Origin: Bacillota bacterium
GTDB taxonomy: Bacteria > Bacillota > Clostridia > Lachnospirales > Lachnospiraceae
Assembly (NCBI GenBank): GCA_023457255.1
Contig: JAEWMB010000012.1
Span: forward strand, 1 to 64,000
DNA: 64,000 nucleotides
Reading direction: 5' to 3'
The translations under genes and the position numbers were made by a program. The notes beneath the pieces were generated by a model, which saw only the letters and a program-made list of their open reading frames with translations, made no database searches and was not told the origin of the DNA. Of this stretch, positions 53,627 to 62,519 are shown one piece after another (positions within the stretch are counted from its first letter, which is position 1; the number at the start of each line of letters is the position of its first letter).

Positions 53627-55768
53627 ATGTTTTTCAAAAAACTTGTTGCACTTGCAATGGCTGCTGCCATTGTCATTCCAATGAACGTTAATAACATACA
53701 AAAGGTTGAGGCGGAAACTACGAAAGAAGCAGTAAGCTATGGGAACTTAATTTATCACGATTTTGAAGCAAGCACCTATGGATGGGGGCCAAGGGGTGAC
53801 GAGGCGGAGGTTGTGGAACAAAGCACTGAAGAGGCATATTCAGGACTGAACAGTTTAAAAATCAGCAATCGCTCCAAGACATGGCATGGAGCAACCTGTG
53901 ATATGACGGAGGAACTAACGCTTGGAGAAACTTATGTATTTGGCATCTATTTAAAATACAAAGGCAATTCTTATTCCGGTACACAAAAGTTTAGTTTACA
54001 ATTACAGTACAACGATGGAGTAAATGATCAATATAAAACGATAAAAACCTTGGCAGTTACAAAAGATCAATGGACCTTGATTCAGGGTGAGTATACGATT
54101 CCGACAGATGCAACTAATGTGCAAGTCTATGTCGAGACAGAATGGAAGTCTTCCCCTACAAATCAGGATTTTTTAGATTTTTATATTGATGATTTTGCCG
54201 CAACACCAGCCACTCTGCCGCAAATTCAGAAAGATATCCCTAGTTTAAAGGATGTGTTTTCCGGTTACTTTTTTGTCGGAGGAGCGGCAACTGCCAGTGA
54301 AATTGCGCCAGCGCCTGCAAAAGAACTGGTGTCAAAACACTATCATAGCTTAACTCCCGGCAATGAATTAAAACCTGATTCGGTATTGGATCATGCTGCA
54401 ACTCTTGCCTATATGGAAGCAAATGGCGGGAATCAGGTAAATCCTCAGGTGAATCTTCGGGCGGCAAGAACCTTGTTAGAGTATGCTAGGGACAATAATC
54501 TTCCGGTTCGCGGACATACCTTAGTATGGCATAGCCAGACACCGGATTGGTTCTTTAAGGTAGACTATTCTGCCGATTCCAATGCGGCATGGGTTTCCAA
54601 GGAAGTGATGCTTCAAAGACTGGAAAATTACATTAAAAATGTTATGCAATTAATTGCAGCAACCTATCCAACTGTTGATTTTTATGCATGGGATGTAGTA
54701 AATGAAGCAGTAGATCCAAATACATCAACAGGTATGAGAAATCCTGGATCAAATAATGTAACAGCCGGTAATTCTCCATGGATGCAGACCATAGGTGTGG
54801 AATATATAGAAAAGGCATTTGAATATGCAAGAAAATATGCACCGGCCGGTTGTAAGCTGTACTACAATGATTATAACGAGTATGAAGATAGAAAGAGTAC
54901 CTTCATCTTTAACATTCTTAAAGGATTAAAAGAAAAAGGCTTAGTAGACGGAATGGGAATGCAGTCTCACTGGGTTATGGAGTATCCAAGTATCAGCATG
55001 TTTGAAACCGCTGTCCGCAAATACAATACTCTGGGACTGGAAATACAGCTGACAGAGTTGGATATCAAGCAGCCGGACAATAGTGAGACAGCATTGGCTG
55101 CACAGGCAAATAGATATAAGCTTTTGATTAATAAAGTGATTAGTTTAAAGAAAGAGGGCATGAATATCACCGGAGTTATCTTCTGGGGTGTGACGGATAA
55201 GACTAGCTGGTTAGGTGGATATCCATTATTATTTGATGGTAATTATCAAGCAAAACCGGCATACTATTCTATCATTGAAGGAATAACCCCAACGATAACC
55301 CCAACGATAACCCCAACGATAACCCCGACGATAACCCCGACGATAACTCCAACTCCTACCATAATACCAGAGGGAGCTAATCCGGCAGCAGCGGTAACCA
55401 CGAAAAACAATGGTAACACAATAAGCCAGCAGTATACCATTACTGCAATTGGTGGAACTATTGATTTATCAAAGGTATCCATAGAGTTTACAGCGGATGG
55501 AATTGGTAATCAGGAGCATAATGTATGGATAGATAACGCAGCGTTACAGTTAACGGTGGAACCGTGGTACACTCCGCTAAATGGTAATGTTTCCGGACAA
55601 TTGGCCAATCAAAAGCTCACAGTGAGCATCAGTAAGAGTACGATGCTGTCAGAAGGAGCAGGAAAGCTCGTAATTGACTTGCGATTTGCAAAGACGGATT
55701 GGACAACTTTTGGAACGATATCTAATCCGGTACTTAAGGTTTACTATAATGGAGTTCAAGTTCAGTAA
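53627..55768 (+). CDS. Secreted GH10 endo-1,4-beta-xylanase with CBM22
   Basis: The protein has 713 residues from ATG 53627, six bases after AGGAGGT. A signal peptide ends near 30. A CBM22-like xylan-binding sandwich (about 35-190) is followed by the GH10 barrel (about 205-540), with acid/base Glu360 in WDVVNEAVD and nucleophile Glu477 in LTELDIK. A Thr-Pro-Ile repeat linker follows, then a C-terminal beta-sandwich of about 130 residues that resembles a carbohydrate-binding module (CBM3-like, uncertain). It should cleave xylan outside the cell. Confidence 0.95.
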   Translation: MFFKKLVALAMAAAIVIPMNVNNIQKVEAETTKEAVSYGNLIYHDFEASTYGWGPRGDEAEVVEQSTEEAYSGLNSLKISNRSKTWHGATCDMTEELTLGETYVFGIYLKYKGNSYSGTQKFSLQLQYNDGVNDQYKTIKTLAVTKDQWTLIQGEYTIPTDATNVQVYVETEWKSSPTNQDFLDFYIDDFAATPATLPQIQKDIPSLKDVFSGYFFVGGAATASEIAPAPAKELVSKHYHSLTPGNELKPDSVLDHAATLAYMEANGGNQVNPQVNLRAARTLLEYARDNNLPVRGHTLVWHSQTPDWFFKVDYSADSNAAWVSKEVMLQRLENYIKNVMQLIAATYPTVDFYAWDVVNEAVDPNTSTGMRNPGSNNVTAGNSPWMQTIGVEYIEKAFEYARKYAPAGCKLYYNDYNEYEDRKSTFIFNILKGLKEKGLVDGMGMQSHWVMEYPSISMFETAVRKYNTLGLEIQLTELDIKQPDNSETALAAQANRYKLLINKVISLKKEGMNITGVIFWGVTDKTSWLGGYPLLFDGNYQAKPAYYSIIEGITPTITPTITPTITPTITPTITPTPTIIPEGANPAAAVTTKNNGNTISQQYTITAIGGTIDLSKVSIEFTADGIGNQEHNVWIDNAALQLTVEPWYTPLNGNVSGQLANQKLTVSISKSTMLSEGAGKLVIDLRFAKTDWTTFGTISNPVLKVYYNGVQVQ
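55287..55350 (+). repeat. 12-bp tandem repeat in the xylanase linker
   Basis: About five copies of CCCCAACGATAA (later copies CCCCGACGATAA) encode a TPTI repeat linker. The near-identical units suggest recent slippage and possible length variation among strains. Confidence 0.9.
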
Positions 55769-55854
55769 AAAAAGTACCTTGATGTATTTTTAAAATTAAG
55801 AGTTTACGGGGAACAAGACTTGGAATATGCAGGTCTTAATCTCAGTCCGTAAAT

Positions 55855-55898
55855 AATAGAAGTGCTTTTACCATATGGCAGGAGCACTTCTATTTGGA
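55855..55898 (+). terminator. Terminator of the xylanase gene
   Basis: A perfect 12-bp stem (AATAGAAGTGCT at 55855-55866 with its complement at 55883-55894) has a 16-base loop. TTGG follows; the T-run is within the stem end. Confidence 0.75.
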
Positions 55899-56135
55899 GC
55901 ATTATTAGTACAAGGATATGCAGTAACATAGATGGAATGTCTATGCTGCTGCATGTCCTTTTTAATTACTTTTGAAACTACTGATATTGATAGCCGGTAA
56001 AAAGCTATCCTCTAAGAATGAAATAAACTAAGCAGCTTATACAAAAAATAATTTTTTTCTATCAATATTTTATGAAAAAGGTAAAAAAAACGAACAGAAT
56101 GTAAAAACTCTTATGTTTTTATATCAAAAAAACAA

Positions 56136-56144
56136 TGCTATAAT
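56136..56144 (+). promoter_or_regulatory. Extended -10 promoter of the second importer operon
   Basis: TGCTATAAT (56136-56144) is an extended -10 element with a perfect TATAAT. No good -35 box is seen. It is 54 bases before the permease start. The remainder of 55899-56135 shows no feature I can support. Confidence 0.5.
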
Positions 56145-56197
56145 TTAATCAATTAAGATAGCAGATTAAAGTTATCTAAAAATATGGAGGAATTACT

Positions 56198-57154
56198 ATG
56201 CAACGAAAGAAAACGTCTTTTAAAAGTGCAAAAAACGAGAAAAATTCGATTGCACCAAAAAAAAGATCAATTTGGTCTACCATTTATAATCAACGATATC
56301 TATGGTTTATGATATTACCAGGGCTTTTATGGTTTATCGTTTTTAAATATTGTACGTATGCCGGCTTAAGCTTTGCTTTTACCAACTATGGTTTTCGTGA
56401 TGAGATTTCCTTTGTCGGATTAAGAAACTTCTCGAGATTGTTCCAATCTTCGGTTTTCTGGAATGCATTCCGTAATACCGTTATCATTAGTTTATGTAAC
56501 ATTATCTTTTATTTTCCATTCCCTTTAATCGTTGCATTGCTGATTAATGAATTGAGATCCTTGTTTGCAAAGCGAGCGGTTCAGTTTATGATTTATATCC
56601 CTTACTTCTTTTCTTGGGTAGTGGTAGGATGTATTTTCGTAACGTTATTGTCCCCTTCCTCTGGTGTCGTAAATAAGGTTTTAGATAGCTTGGGTTTTGA
56701 TTCTATTTATTTCTTAGCAGATACCAATTGGTTTCGGCCGGTGCTTATCGTTTCTTACATATGGCGGCAGATGGGGTATGGTGCGGTAATCTATGTCGCA
56801 ACGTTAGCTACGGTTGATCCACAGCTATATGAAGCAGCTTCCATTGATGGATGTGGCCGTTTCCGTAAAATGCTATATGTAACATTACCAAGTATTAAGT
56901 CAACAATTGTTACAATGTTACTCTTAAATTTATCTCATGTACTGTTGATTTTCGAACAGGTGCTTGTAATGTATAACTCTTCGGTTTACTCCGTAAGTGA
57001 TGTATTACAAACTTATGCTTATCGAGAAGGTATCCTTTCAGGAAATATTGCTTATTCTACAGCAGTTAGCTTATTTGTCGGAGTTGTCAGCTTATGCTTG
57101 GTATTAGGTACCAACTTTGCTAGTAAGAGGTTTTTGGATGACTCGGTACTGTAA
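56198..57154 (+). CDS. LplB-type sugar ABC importer permease (second locus)
   Basis: The 318-residue MalF-like permease has six predicted helices and the EAA loop QLYEAASIDGCGRFRKMLYVTLPS near 208-231. ATGGAGG forms the ribosome site. It belongs to the same CUT1 LplB class as the gene at 35715 but differs clearly in sequence. With the YtcP partner, a lipoprotein and YesM/YesN-like regulators it forms a second oligosaccharide uptake system. The partial rhamnogalacturonan-lyase-like gene downstream suggests rhamnogalacturonan fragments. Confidence 0.92.
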   Translation: MQRKKTSFKSAKNEKNSIAPKKRSIWSTIYNQRYLWFMILPGLLWFIVFKYCTYAGLSFAFTNYGFRDEISFVGLRNFSRLFQSSVFWNAFRNTVIISLCNIIFYFPFPLIVALLINELRSLFAKRAVQFMIYIPYFFSWVVVGCIFVTLLSPSSGVVNKVLDSLGFDSIYFLADTNWFRPVLIVSYIWRQMGYGAVIYVATLATVDPQLYEAASIDGCGRFRKMLYVTLPSIKSTIVTMLLLNLSHVLLIFEQVLVMYNSSVYSVSDVLQTYAYREGILSGNIAYSTAVSLFVGVVSLCLVLGTNFASKRFLDDSVL

Positions 57155-57202
57155 TAAAAGATGTTGTAAGAAGGGAAAAGAATGAAAGATAAATCGTTCA
57201 CT

Positions 57203-57274
57203 CCAAAAGTTTACGGATGTGCTGCCTCCGCAAACTTAGAATGAGCAAAAAACAGCACAGAAATGAGGAAAAAG
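57203..57274 (+). repeat. Covarying leader element, copy D
   Basis: TGTGCTG (57218-57224) pairs perfectly with CAGCACA (57253-57259). ACTTAGAATGAGCAAAAAA and AGAAATGAGGAAAAAG match copies A and B, but the stem bases are changed in a compensating way (C-G in A/B becomes T-A). It lies in a different operon from copies A-C. Confidence 0.7.
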
Positions 57275-58153
57275 ATGAGCCAAACTAAGGTTATAAATAA
57301 TCATATTAAAGAATCAAAATCACGTATTGTGTTTCGAATTATAAACACATTATTATTAGCTGCCATATGCTTTATCGTTATCATACCAATTTGGAATGTT
57401 GTAATCACTTCCTTTGCGGAAGATAAAGATGTTATGGGTGGTGTCTACTTATTGATACCAAAATCTTTCACTTTAAAGAATTACGCAAAAGTGTTACAAA
57501 GTGGATATATGAGTGGTTTTCTAAATTCGCTCTTTGTAGCGGCATCCGGAACAGTACTTGCTATGATTGTAACAGTGCCGATGGGGTTTGTTCTTGCTCA
57601 AAAGCATTTGGTTGGCCGTAATGTTTTAATGAAGCTTGTAACGATTACCATGGTATTTGATGCCGGATTAATTCCATTCTATGTATTGATTAAAAATCTT
57701 GGAATGATAGACAGCTATTTATCTTTGATTCTGCCTTTTGCAGTATCAACCTTTAATTTAATTATTATCAAGAACTTTATGACTTCGATTCCAAAGAGTT
57801 TAGTTGAGTCCGCAAAGCTGGATGGATGTAATGATTTTACTGCATTAATAAGAATTGTAATGCCATTGTCCGTACCTATTTTAGCTGCAGTTACTTTATT
57901 CTACTTTGTGTCCTTTTGGAATCGATATACCGAAGTAGTAATGTTTATTAACAGTAACTCAAAATATACCCTTCAGGTTATGCTTCGTGCCCTCGTATTT
58001 CAAAGTGATGGCTCCTTGGGAGACAATAATATTGTCTATGATAATATGAAGATGGCAGTTATGGTTCTTGGTATGTTACCAGTATTAATTATCTATCCTT
58101 TCGTTCAGCGCTATTTTGTCAGCGGCTTGTTATTGGGTGGCGTAAAGGAATAA
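57275..58153 (+). CDS. YtcP-type sugar ABC importer permease (second locus)
   Basis: The protein has 292 residues from ATG 57275, using the GAGGAAAAAG site of leader copy D; an in-frame ATG at 57263 overlaps that site. Six helices, the MalG-type EAA motif SLVESAKLDGCNDFTALIRIVMPL near 185-208 and the YtcP ending YFVSGLLLGGVKE are present. It pairs with the upstream LplB-type permease. The ATPase is again missing from the locus, consistent with a shared one. Confidence 0.92.
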   Translation: MSQTKVINNHIKESKSRIVFRIINTLLLAAICFIVIIPIWNVVITSFAEDKDVMGGVYLLIPKSFTLKNYAKVLQSGYMSGFLNSLFVAASGTVLAMIVTVPMGFVLAQKHLVGRNVLMKLVTITMVFDAGLIPFYVLIKNLGMIDSYLSLILPFAVSTFNLIIIKNFMTSIPKSLVESAKLDGCNDFTALIRIVMPLSVPILAAVTLFYFVSFWNRYTEVVMFINSNSKYTLQVMLRALVFQSDGSLGDNNIVYDNMKMAVMVLGMLPVLIIYPFVQRYFVSGLLLGGVKE

Positions 58154-58160
58154 CAAAAGA

Positions 58161-58190
58161 TTTTTAGCGAAGGTTTTCCTTCGCAAAAAA
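58161..58190 (+). other. Intercistronic hairpin before the second binding-protein gene
   Basis: GCGAAGG (58167-58173) and CCTTCGC (58178-58184) form a tight stem with a TTTT loop, flanked by T5 and A7 runs that extend the pairing. As in the first locus, a hairpin separates the permease from the binding-protein gene. Confidence 0.65.
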
Positions 58191-58219
58191 ATAAACTAAA
58201 GCGTTAAGGAGAGAAGATT

Positions 58220-59692
58220 ATGAAAAGAGTTACAACTATGGTATTGGTCTTAGCAATGGCAGTATCTATGCTGTCCGCTTGTGGCAAAGACAAGGGCGGT
58301 AACACAGCCGCAGATGGAACAAAAAAAGTGGAGTTATCCCTAAGTTCCGCAGACAACACGTTCGGTTATTGTACCGATGCTGATTTACAAAAAGTAGTTA
58401 CTAAGATGTTAGAAGAAAAAACCGGTACTAGTTTAAAGACAATTATTCCACCTGTTTCCAGTTACAACGAAAAGGTTGAAACTATGATTGCCGGCGGAGA
58501 TGTTCCGGATATCTTCTGTGTTTCTCAGGCGATGACAAAGCTTCCAAATTACATTTCAAGAGGTAAGGTTTTAAAATTAAATGACTACATAGCAAAGTCT
58601 GAAAAGCTTTCTTCCATTCCTCAGGAGCTTTATGATGCAATCAGCGTAGATGGCGGCATCTATCATATTCCATATCAATATCCTAAGGTTAAAATTATTT
58701 ACTTACGTAAGGATATTATGGAACAGTATGGGATTGACTTATCCACTACTCCTACAACAGAAGAGTTTATGACGGAGATGAGTAAATTAAATGGTACCGG
58801 AATTATTCCGTTTAGCTTTCCAAAGTGGATTGACAACTTTCAATTCTTTATGAACTCCTTTGATGCATACGCTGGGATTTATCAGAATGTAAATGGTGAG
58901 TATGTAGATGGTTTCCAGGAACCACAGATGTTAGATGCATTAAATTATCTTCGCGAACTATACACCAGCGGCATTATTGATCAGGAATTTATTACAACCG
59001 AAAATGCTACAATGAGAGAGTATGTATATACCGGTAAAGCAGCAAGTGCTCTTGATTATACAACAAATTATACGAACTACGTTTCTCAATCCAAAGCAGC
59101 CGGAGCAGAAACCGATGTATATCCAATCTACGCGATTCTTGGACCAAATGGGAAAGGCGGCGGATTAAATGAGTCCGTACAAACGGCATTTGCTATTTCA
59201 GCGGATTGTAAAAACCCGGAGAAAGCAATGGAAGTATTAGAAACATTAATTTTTGATGAAGAGATGTATCCGGCCTTCTTTAATGTTGGTGTAGAGGGCG
59301 AACACTATACGGTAGATGAAAATGGTTTATTAGCTCCAACAGAGAAAGCATCGAACTCAGGCTATAATCCAACCTATACTTTCCTTTATGAAACCTTCTT
59401 AGATGAATTTAAGGTGAACTTCAAGCCAAGTTCTGAAATCGAAGAATCTTTATCTTCGCAGAACATGATTATCGAAGAAGCTCAGTTACAAAAAGGACCT
59501 AAATATGCTATTCCATCCGGAGTTTCTGATACTTATGATGAGGTTGCCGCTTCGATTACTAACACATGGAAAGAGATTGTTTCTCAGGTTGTACTTGGTA
59601 CTGTTTCCGCAGAAGAAGGCATGGAAAACTACAAGGATTTCTGGAAGAGTGTGAGCGGAGATACTATCCTAAAAGAATTAAACGGCAAGTAG
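58220..59692 (+). CDS. Extracellular solute-binding lipoprotein (second locus)
   Basis: This 490-residue lipoprotein has the lipobox Cys21 (SMLSAC). The mature domain is the large two-lobe type of LplA-like binding proteins, with SQAMTKLPNYISRGKVLKLNDY near 100-125 typical for the family. AAGGAGAG precedes the start. It would feed the permeases at 56198 and 57275. The ligand is not readable; rhamnogalacturonan oligomers are suggested by the downstream genes. Confidence 0.92.
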   Translation: MKRVTTMVLVLAMAVSMLSACGKDKGGNTAADGTKKVELSLSSADNTFGYCTDADLQKVVTKMLEEKTGTSLKTIIPPVSSYNEKVETMIAGGDVPDIFCVSQAMTKLPNYISRGKVLKLNDYIAKSEKLSSIPQELYDAISVDGGIYHIPYQYPKVKIIYLRKDIMEQYGIDLSTTPTTEEFMTEMSKLNGTGIIPFSFPKWIDNFQFFMNSFDAYAGIYQNVNGEYVDGFQEPQMLDALNYLRELYTSGIIDQEFITTENATMREYVYTGKAASALDYTTNYTNYVSQSKAAGAETDVYPIYAILGPNGKGGGLNESVQTAFAISADCKNPEKAMEVLETLIFDEEMYPAFFNVGVEGEHYTVDENGLLAPTEKASNSGYNPTYTFLYETFLDEFKVNFKPSSEIEESLSSQNMIIEEAQLQKGPKYAIPSGVSDTYDEVAASITNTWKEIVSQVVLGTVSAEEGMENYKDFWKSVSGDTILKELNGK

Positions 59693-59766
59693 AATGATTG
59701 ATATACTAAGGATAATTAGGAAGTAAGAAAAGGCTTTCTGCATAAAACCGAAGAACGAATGATGTC

Positions 59767-59832
59767 AACAGACTGTGATAAGATATCTGTATTGTTTGAA
59801 CAAACAGTATGTTATAGCAGTCTGTTTTTCTT
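59767..59832 (+). terminator. Terminator after the second importer operon
   Basis: AACAGACTG (59767-59775) pairs with CAGTCTGTT (59818-59826), with further pairing inside. TTTTCTT follows. It separates the importer from the two-component genes. Confidence 0.75.
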
Positions 59833-59944
59833 ATCGGGAAGCACTTTTTGAGTCACGCATTAACACCTTCTTAGTTCAAATTTTATAGTTCTTCAGAAAT
59901 AAATCTGGTATCATAGTAGTAAGAGGAGTTAGGAGGTACGCCGT

Positions 59945-61735
59945 ATGACCAGATTTCGAAAGAAGAAGCAAGGGAATACCCTGAAAAAACAGCTATATGT
60001 ATATTTTTTAAAAGTCTTATTGTTAACAGGTTTATTTATTAATTTAGTGCTGCTTGGTTTTTTTACATATCGTGAGCAGGAAGTAATTGCTTCTGGAAGA
60101 AGGTGGATGCTTTATCAGACGATAACCTATGCCGATCGCATTATGGAGGAAGTGGAGTCAATCGGGGAAGCTATCTGGACCAGTTCACAGGTACAGGGAC
60201 TAAAGGCAGCAAACCTGCAAAAAATTGATTATTTATCCTTCTTAGACTGTATGAATTACTTAACGAATATGGAGCTTAGTGTGAGTTCTATCTATCGAAT
60301 CCGGTTGTTCTATGCGGACACCAATACGCTGGTAACCTCAAGAAATGGAGTGTTTTATAAGCTAAGTGAAGATACTGTTAATTACTACCAAGGATGGATG
60401 GATTCCCTGGAGGAGTCTACCTGGGCACTTGATTTTGCAGACAGGCTAACGGATGATGTAAAATTAAAAAGTCAGATGATTTCCCATATTCGTCCTATCT
60501 ATTCCACTGCAACGGGTAAGAAAATAGGTTTAGTCAGCATTGAAATTCCGCTGAAAACGTTTAATGAATTAATCAATCAAAAAGACGATGGAGAAGAAGG
60601 TTTTGCTATTATAAAAGATGGTAGTATTCTGACACAGAAAACTCATAATAAAGACATACTGAATGAGTGGAGCAAAGAAGAAGGAGTCATGAAAAAGGTA
60701 TATGAAGGCAAAGAGGGAAGAGTTGATTTTTCTTATGAAGGACAACGATACCGCTGTGTCTATGAAAGTTCCGGGCGCTCCGGATGGACCTTCCTAACCT
60801 ATTATCAACAGGTGTACTTACCGCTTGACCAATTGCCGTTTCTTTTATGCTGTATTTTGTTTCTTCTAAGCTTGGTTGCTGCTTATGCTATGATTATCCG
60901 GGTTTCTAAAAAGAAAATCATCGAACCGGTAGAGACTCTTCAGCAAGCAATGAAACGCATTGAAGAGGGAGAGTTTGGAGTACAAATCAGAGAAGTACGT
61001 AACGATGTCTTTGGAGAAATCTTCTTTTGTTTTGACCACATGTCGGCAAGAAGCAAAGAGTTGATTGAAGAACTGATTATGGAACGGCTACGCATGAAAG
61101 ATAGTAAGCTAAAGATGCTGCAATCGCAAATCAAGCCACATTTTTTATATAATATCTTTAATAATATGATTTGGATGTCGGAGCAGAAAAACTATGAAGG
61201 ACTGGAGCAAATGATATATGCAACGGCAGGGTATTATAAGTCCAGCTTAAACTTTGGACAAAGCCTTATTTGTTTGGCAGACAATTTAAAACAGTTGCAA
61301 TATTATTCCAAGATTCAGGAGATTCGTTTTCCAAATCAGTTTGATTATGAAATTAATTTTGAAGAAGATATTTTATCTTTAGGGATACCAAATCTTTTGC
61401 TACAGCCTATTTTAGAGAATGCGATTAACTATGGTGCGACGAGAAAAGAAGGAAAGACTAAGATTCGCATCAAAGGATATCGAAAGGATCATAAAATATA
61501 CTTTGAATTCTATGACAATGGTGCGGGAATTGATAAAGAACGTCTTAAGCAGATTAGAAAAGCAATTCATCAAGAGGGATATCAAGGAACCGAGTTTTTT
61601 GCATTAACCAATATTGCAGAGCGGCTTCGAATGTATTATCCAGGCGAGGGGAAAATTACAATCGATAGTTCTTATGGTGAGTGGACCTTAGTGGTACTAA
61701 GGGTATCGGAGGAGGAACCGTTATGTATAAACTAG
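59945..61735 (+). CDS. YesM-like sensor histidine kinase
   Basis: The 596-residue membrane kinase has two helices (about 16-40 and 296-318) bracketing an extracellular sensor domain, then HAMP, then a His_kinase domain with QSQIKPHFLYN (phospho-acceptor His399). The ATPase domain has the N-box LQPILENAINYG near 487 and the G1 box DNGAGID near 524. This is the LytS/YesM class, which usually works with an AraC-type response regulator. That regulator overlaps it by 13 bases. GTTAGGAGG forms the ribosome site. It probably senses an extracellular oligosaccharide, perhaps through the binding protein upstream. Confidence 0.93.
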   Translation: MTRFRKKKQGNTLKKQLYVYFLKVLLLTGLFINLVLLGFFTYREQEVIASGRRWMLYQTITYADRIMEEVESIGEAIWTSSQVQGLKAANLQKIDYLSFLDCMNYLTNMELSVSSIYRIRLFYADTNTLVTSRNGVFYKLSEDTVNYYQGWMDSLEESTWALDFADRLTDDVKLKSQMISHIRPIYSTATGKKIGLVSIEIPLKTFNELINQKDDGEEGFAIIKDGSILTQKTHNKDILNEWSKEEGVMKKVYEGKEGRVDFSYEGQRYRCVYESSGRSGWTFLTYYQQVYLPLDQLPFLLCCILFLLSLVAAYAMIIRVSKKKIIEPVETLQQAMKRIEEGEFGVQIREVRNDVFGEIFFCFDHMSARSKELIEELIMERLRMKDSKLKMLQSQIKPHFLYNIFNNMIWMSEQKNYEGLEQMIYATAGYYKSSLNFGQSLICLADNLKQLQYYSKIQEIRFPNQFDYEINFEEDILSLGIPNLLLQPILENAINYGATRKEGKTKIRIKGYRKDHKIYFEFYDNGAGIDKERLKQIRKAIHQEGYQGTEFFALTNIAERLRMYYPGEGKITIDSSYGEWTLVVLRVSEEEPLCIN

Positions 61736-62517
61736 TAATTGCAGATGATGAGAAAAATGTTCTTGACGGTATTGCAGACACAATTGCTTGGAAGGAAAAT
61801 GGAATTAGTATAGTAGGAAAGGCAACAAATGGGCTGGAATTAGTTCAAATGGCCGTAAAAGAAGCAGCAGATATTATACTAACGGATATCCGTATGCCAA
61901 AGCTGGATGGCTTGGAGGCAATTAAAGAGCTTCATGAACAATTACCGGATGCTGAATTTGTTGTAATTACAGCATTTCAGGAATTTGAATATGCAAAAAA
62001 AGCAATTGAACTTGGTGTTACCGGGTTTATTACAAAACCGGTTCTTAAGATGGAGATTATGGAGCAGATTACACAGGCCAAAGATAAGCTTAAGGAGCGA
62101 AGGCTTGGACGAAAAGCCTTAGAGGCACTTCAGGAAAATAAGGAAACAAATGAGAAAAAGGAAAACATACCACAAAGTCCAATTGAGCGTGCAATCGAAT
62201 ATATGAAGGAACATATCGACGAAGGAGTTATGATGACAGAGGTTGCTGAATATATGCATATGAATCCCTCCTACTTTAGCAGATATTTTAAGGAGGACAT
62301 GGGAATTGCCTTTATTGATTATGTGAAAAACCTAAAGATGGAACGAGCGAAGGAGCTGCTTGATACTTCTAACATGAAAATATATGAAATATCCAATGCA
62401 CTTAGCTATAATAGTGTTCAATATTTTTCTACTCTGTTTAAAAGTGTAACCGGATTGACTCCGCAGGAATACAAAAATCGTTTTGTTACTACAAAGAAGA
62501 TAGAAAGGCAGACATAG
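61723..62517 (+). CDS. YesN-like AraC-type response regulator
   Basis: The protein has 264 residues from ATG 61723 (GGAGGA upstream). The receiver domain has DDE at 8-10, phospho-acceptor Asp55 (LTDIRMP) and a conserved Lys near 106. A short linker leads to a C-terminal AraC-type DNA-binding domain (about 160-258) with MTEVAEYMHMNPSYFSRYF and the second helix-turn-helix through FKSVTGLTPQEYK. Its partner is the overlapping kinase gene. It probably activates the importer and the lyase-like gene that starts 2 bases after its stop. Confidence 0.93.
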   Translation: MYKLVIADDEKNVLDGIADTIAWKENGISIVGKATNGLELVQMAVKEAADIILTDIRMPKLDGLEAIKELHEQLPDAEFVVITAFQEFEYAKKAIELGVTGFITKPVLKMEIMEQITQAKDKLKERRLGRKALEALQENKETNEKKENIPQSPIERAIEYMKEHIDEGVMMTEVAEYMHMNPSYFSRYFKEDMGIAFIDYVKNLKMERAKELLDTSNMKIYEISNALSYNSVQYFSTLFKSVTGLTPQEYKNRFVTTKKIERQT

Positions 62518-62519
62518 AG

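Noticed and set aside
55287..55350. Short tandem repeats near the end of the xylanase gene
   Set aside because: They are coding repeats for a TPTI linker, not a regulatory iteron or origin.
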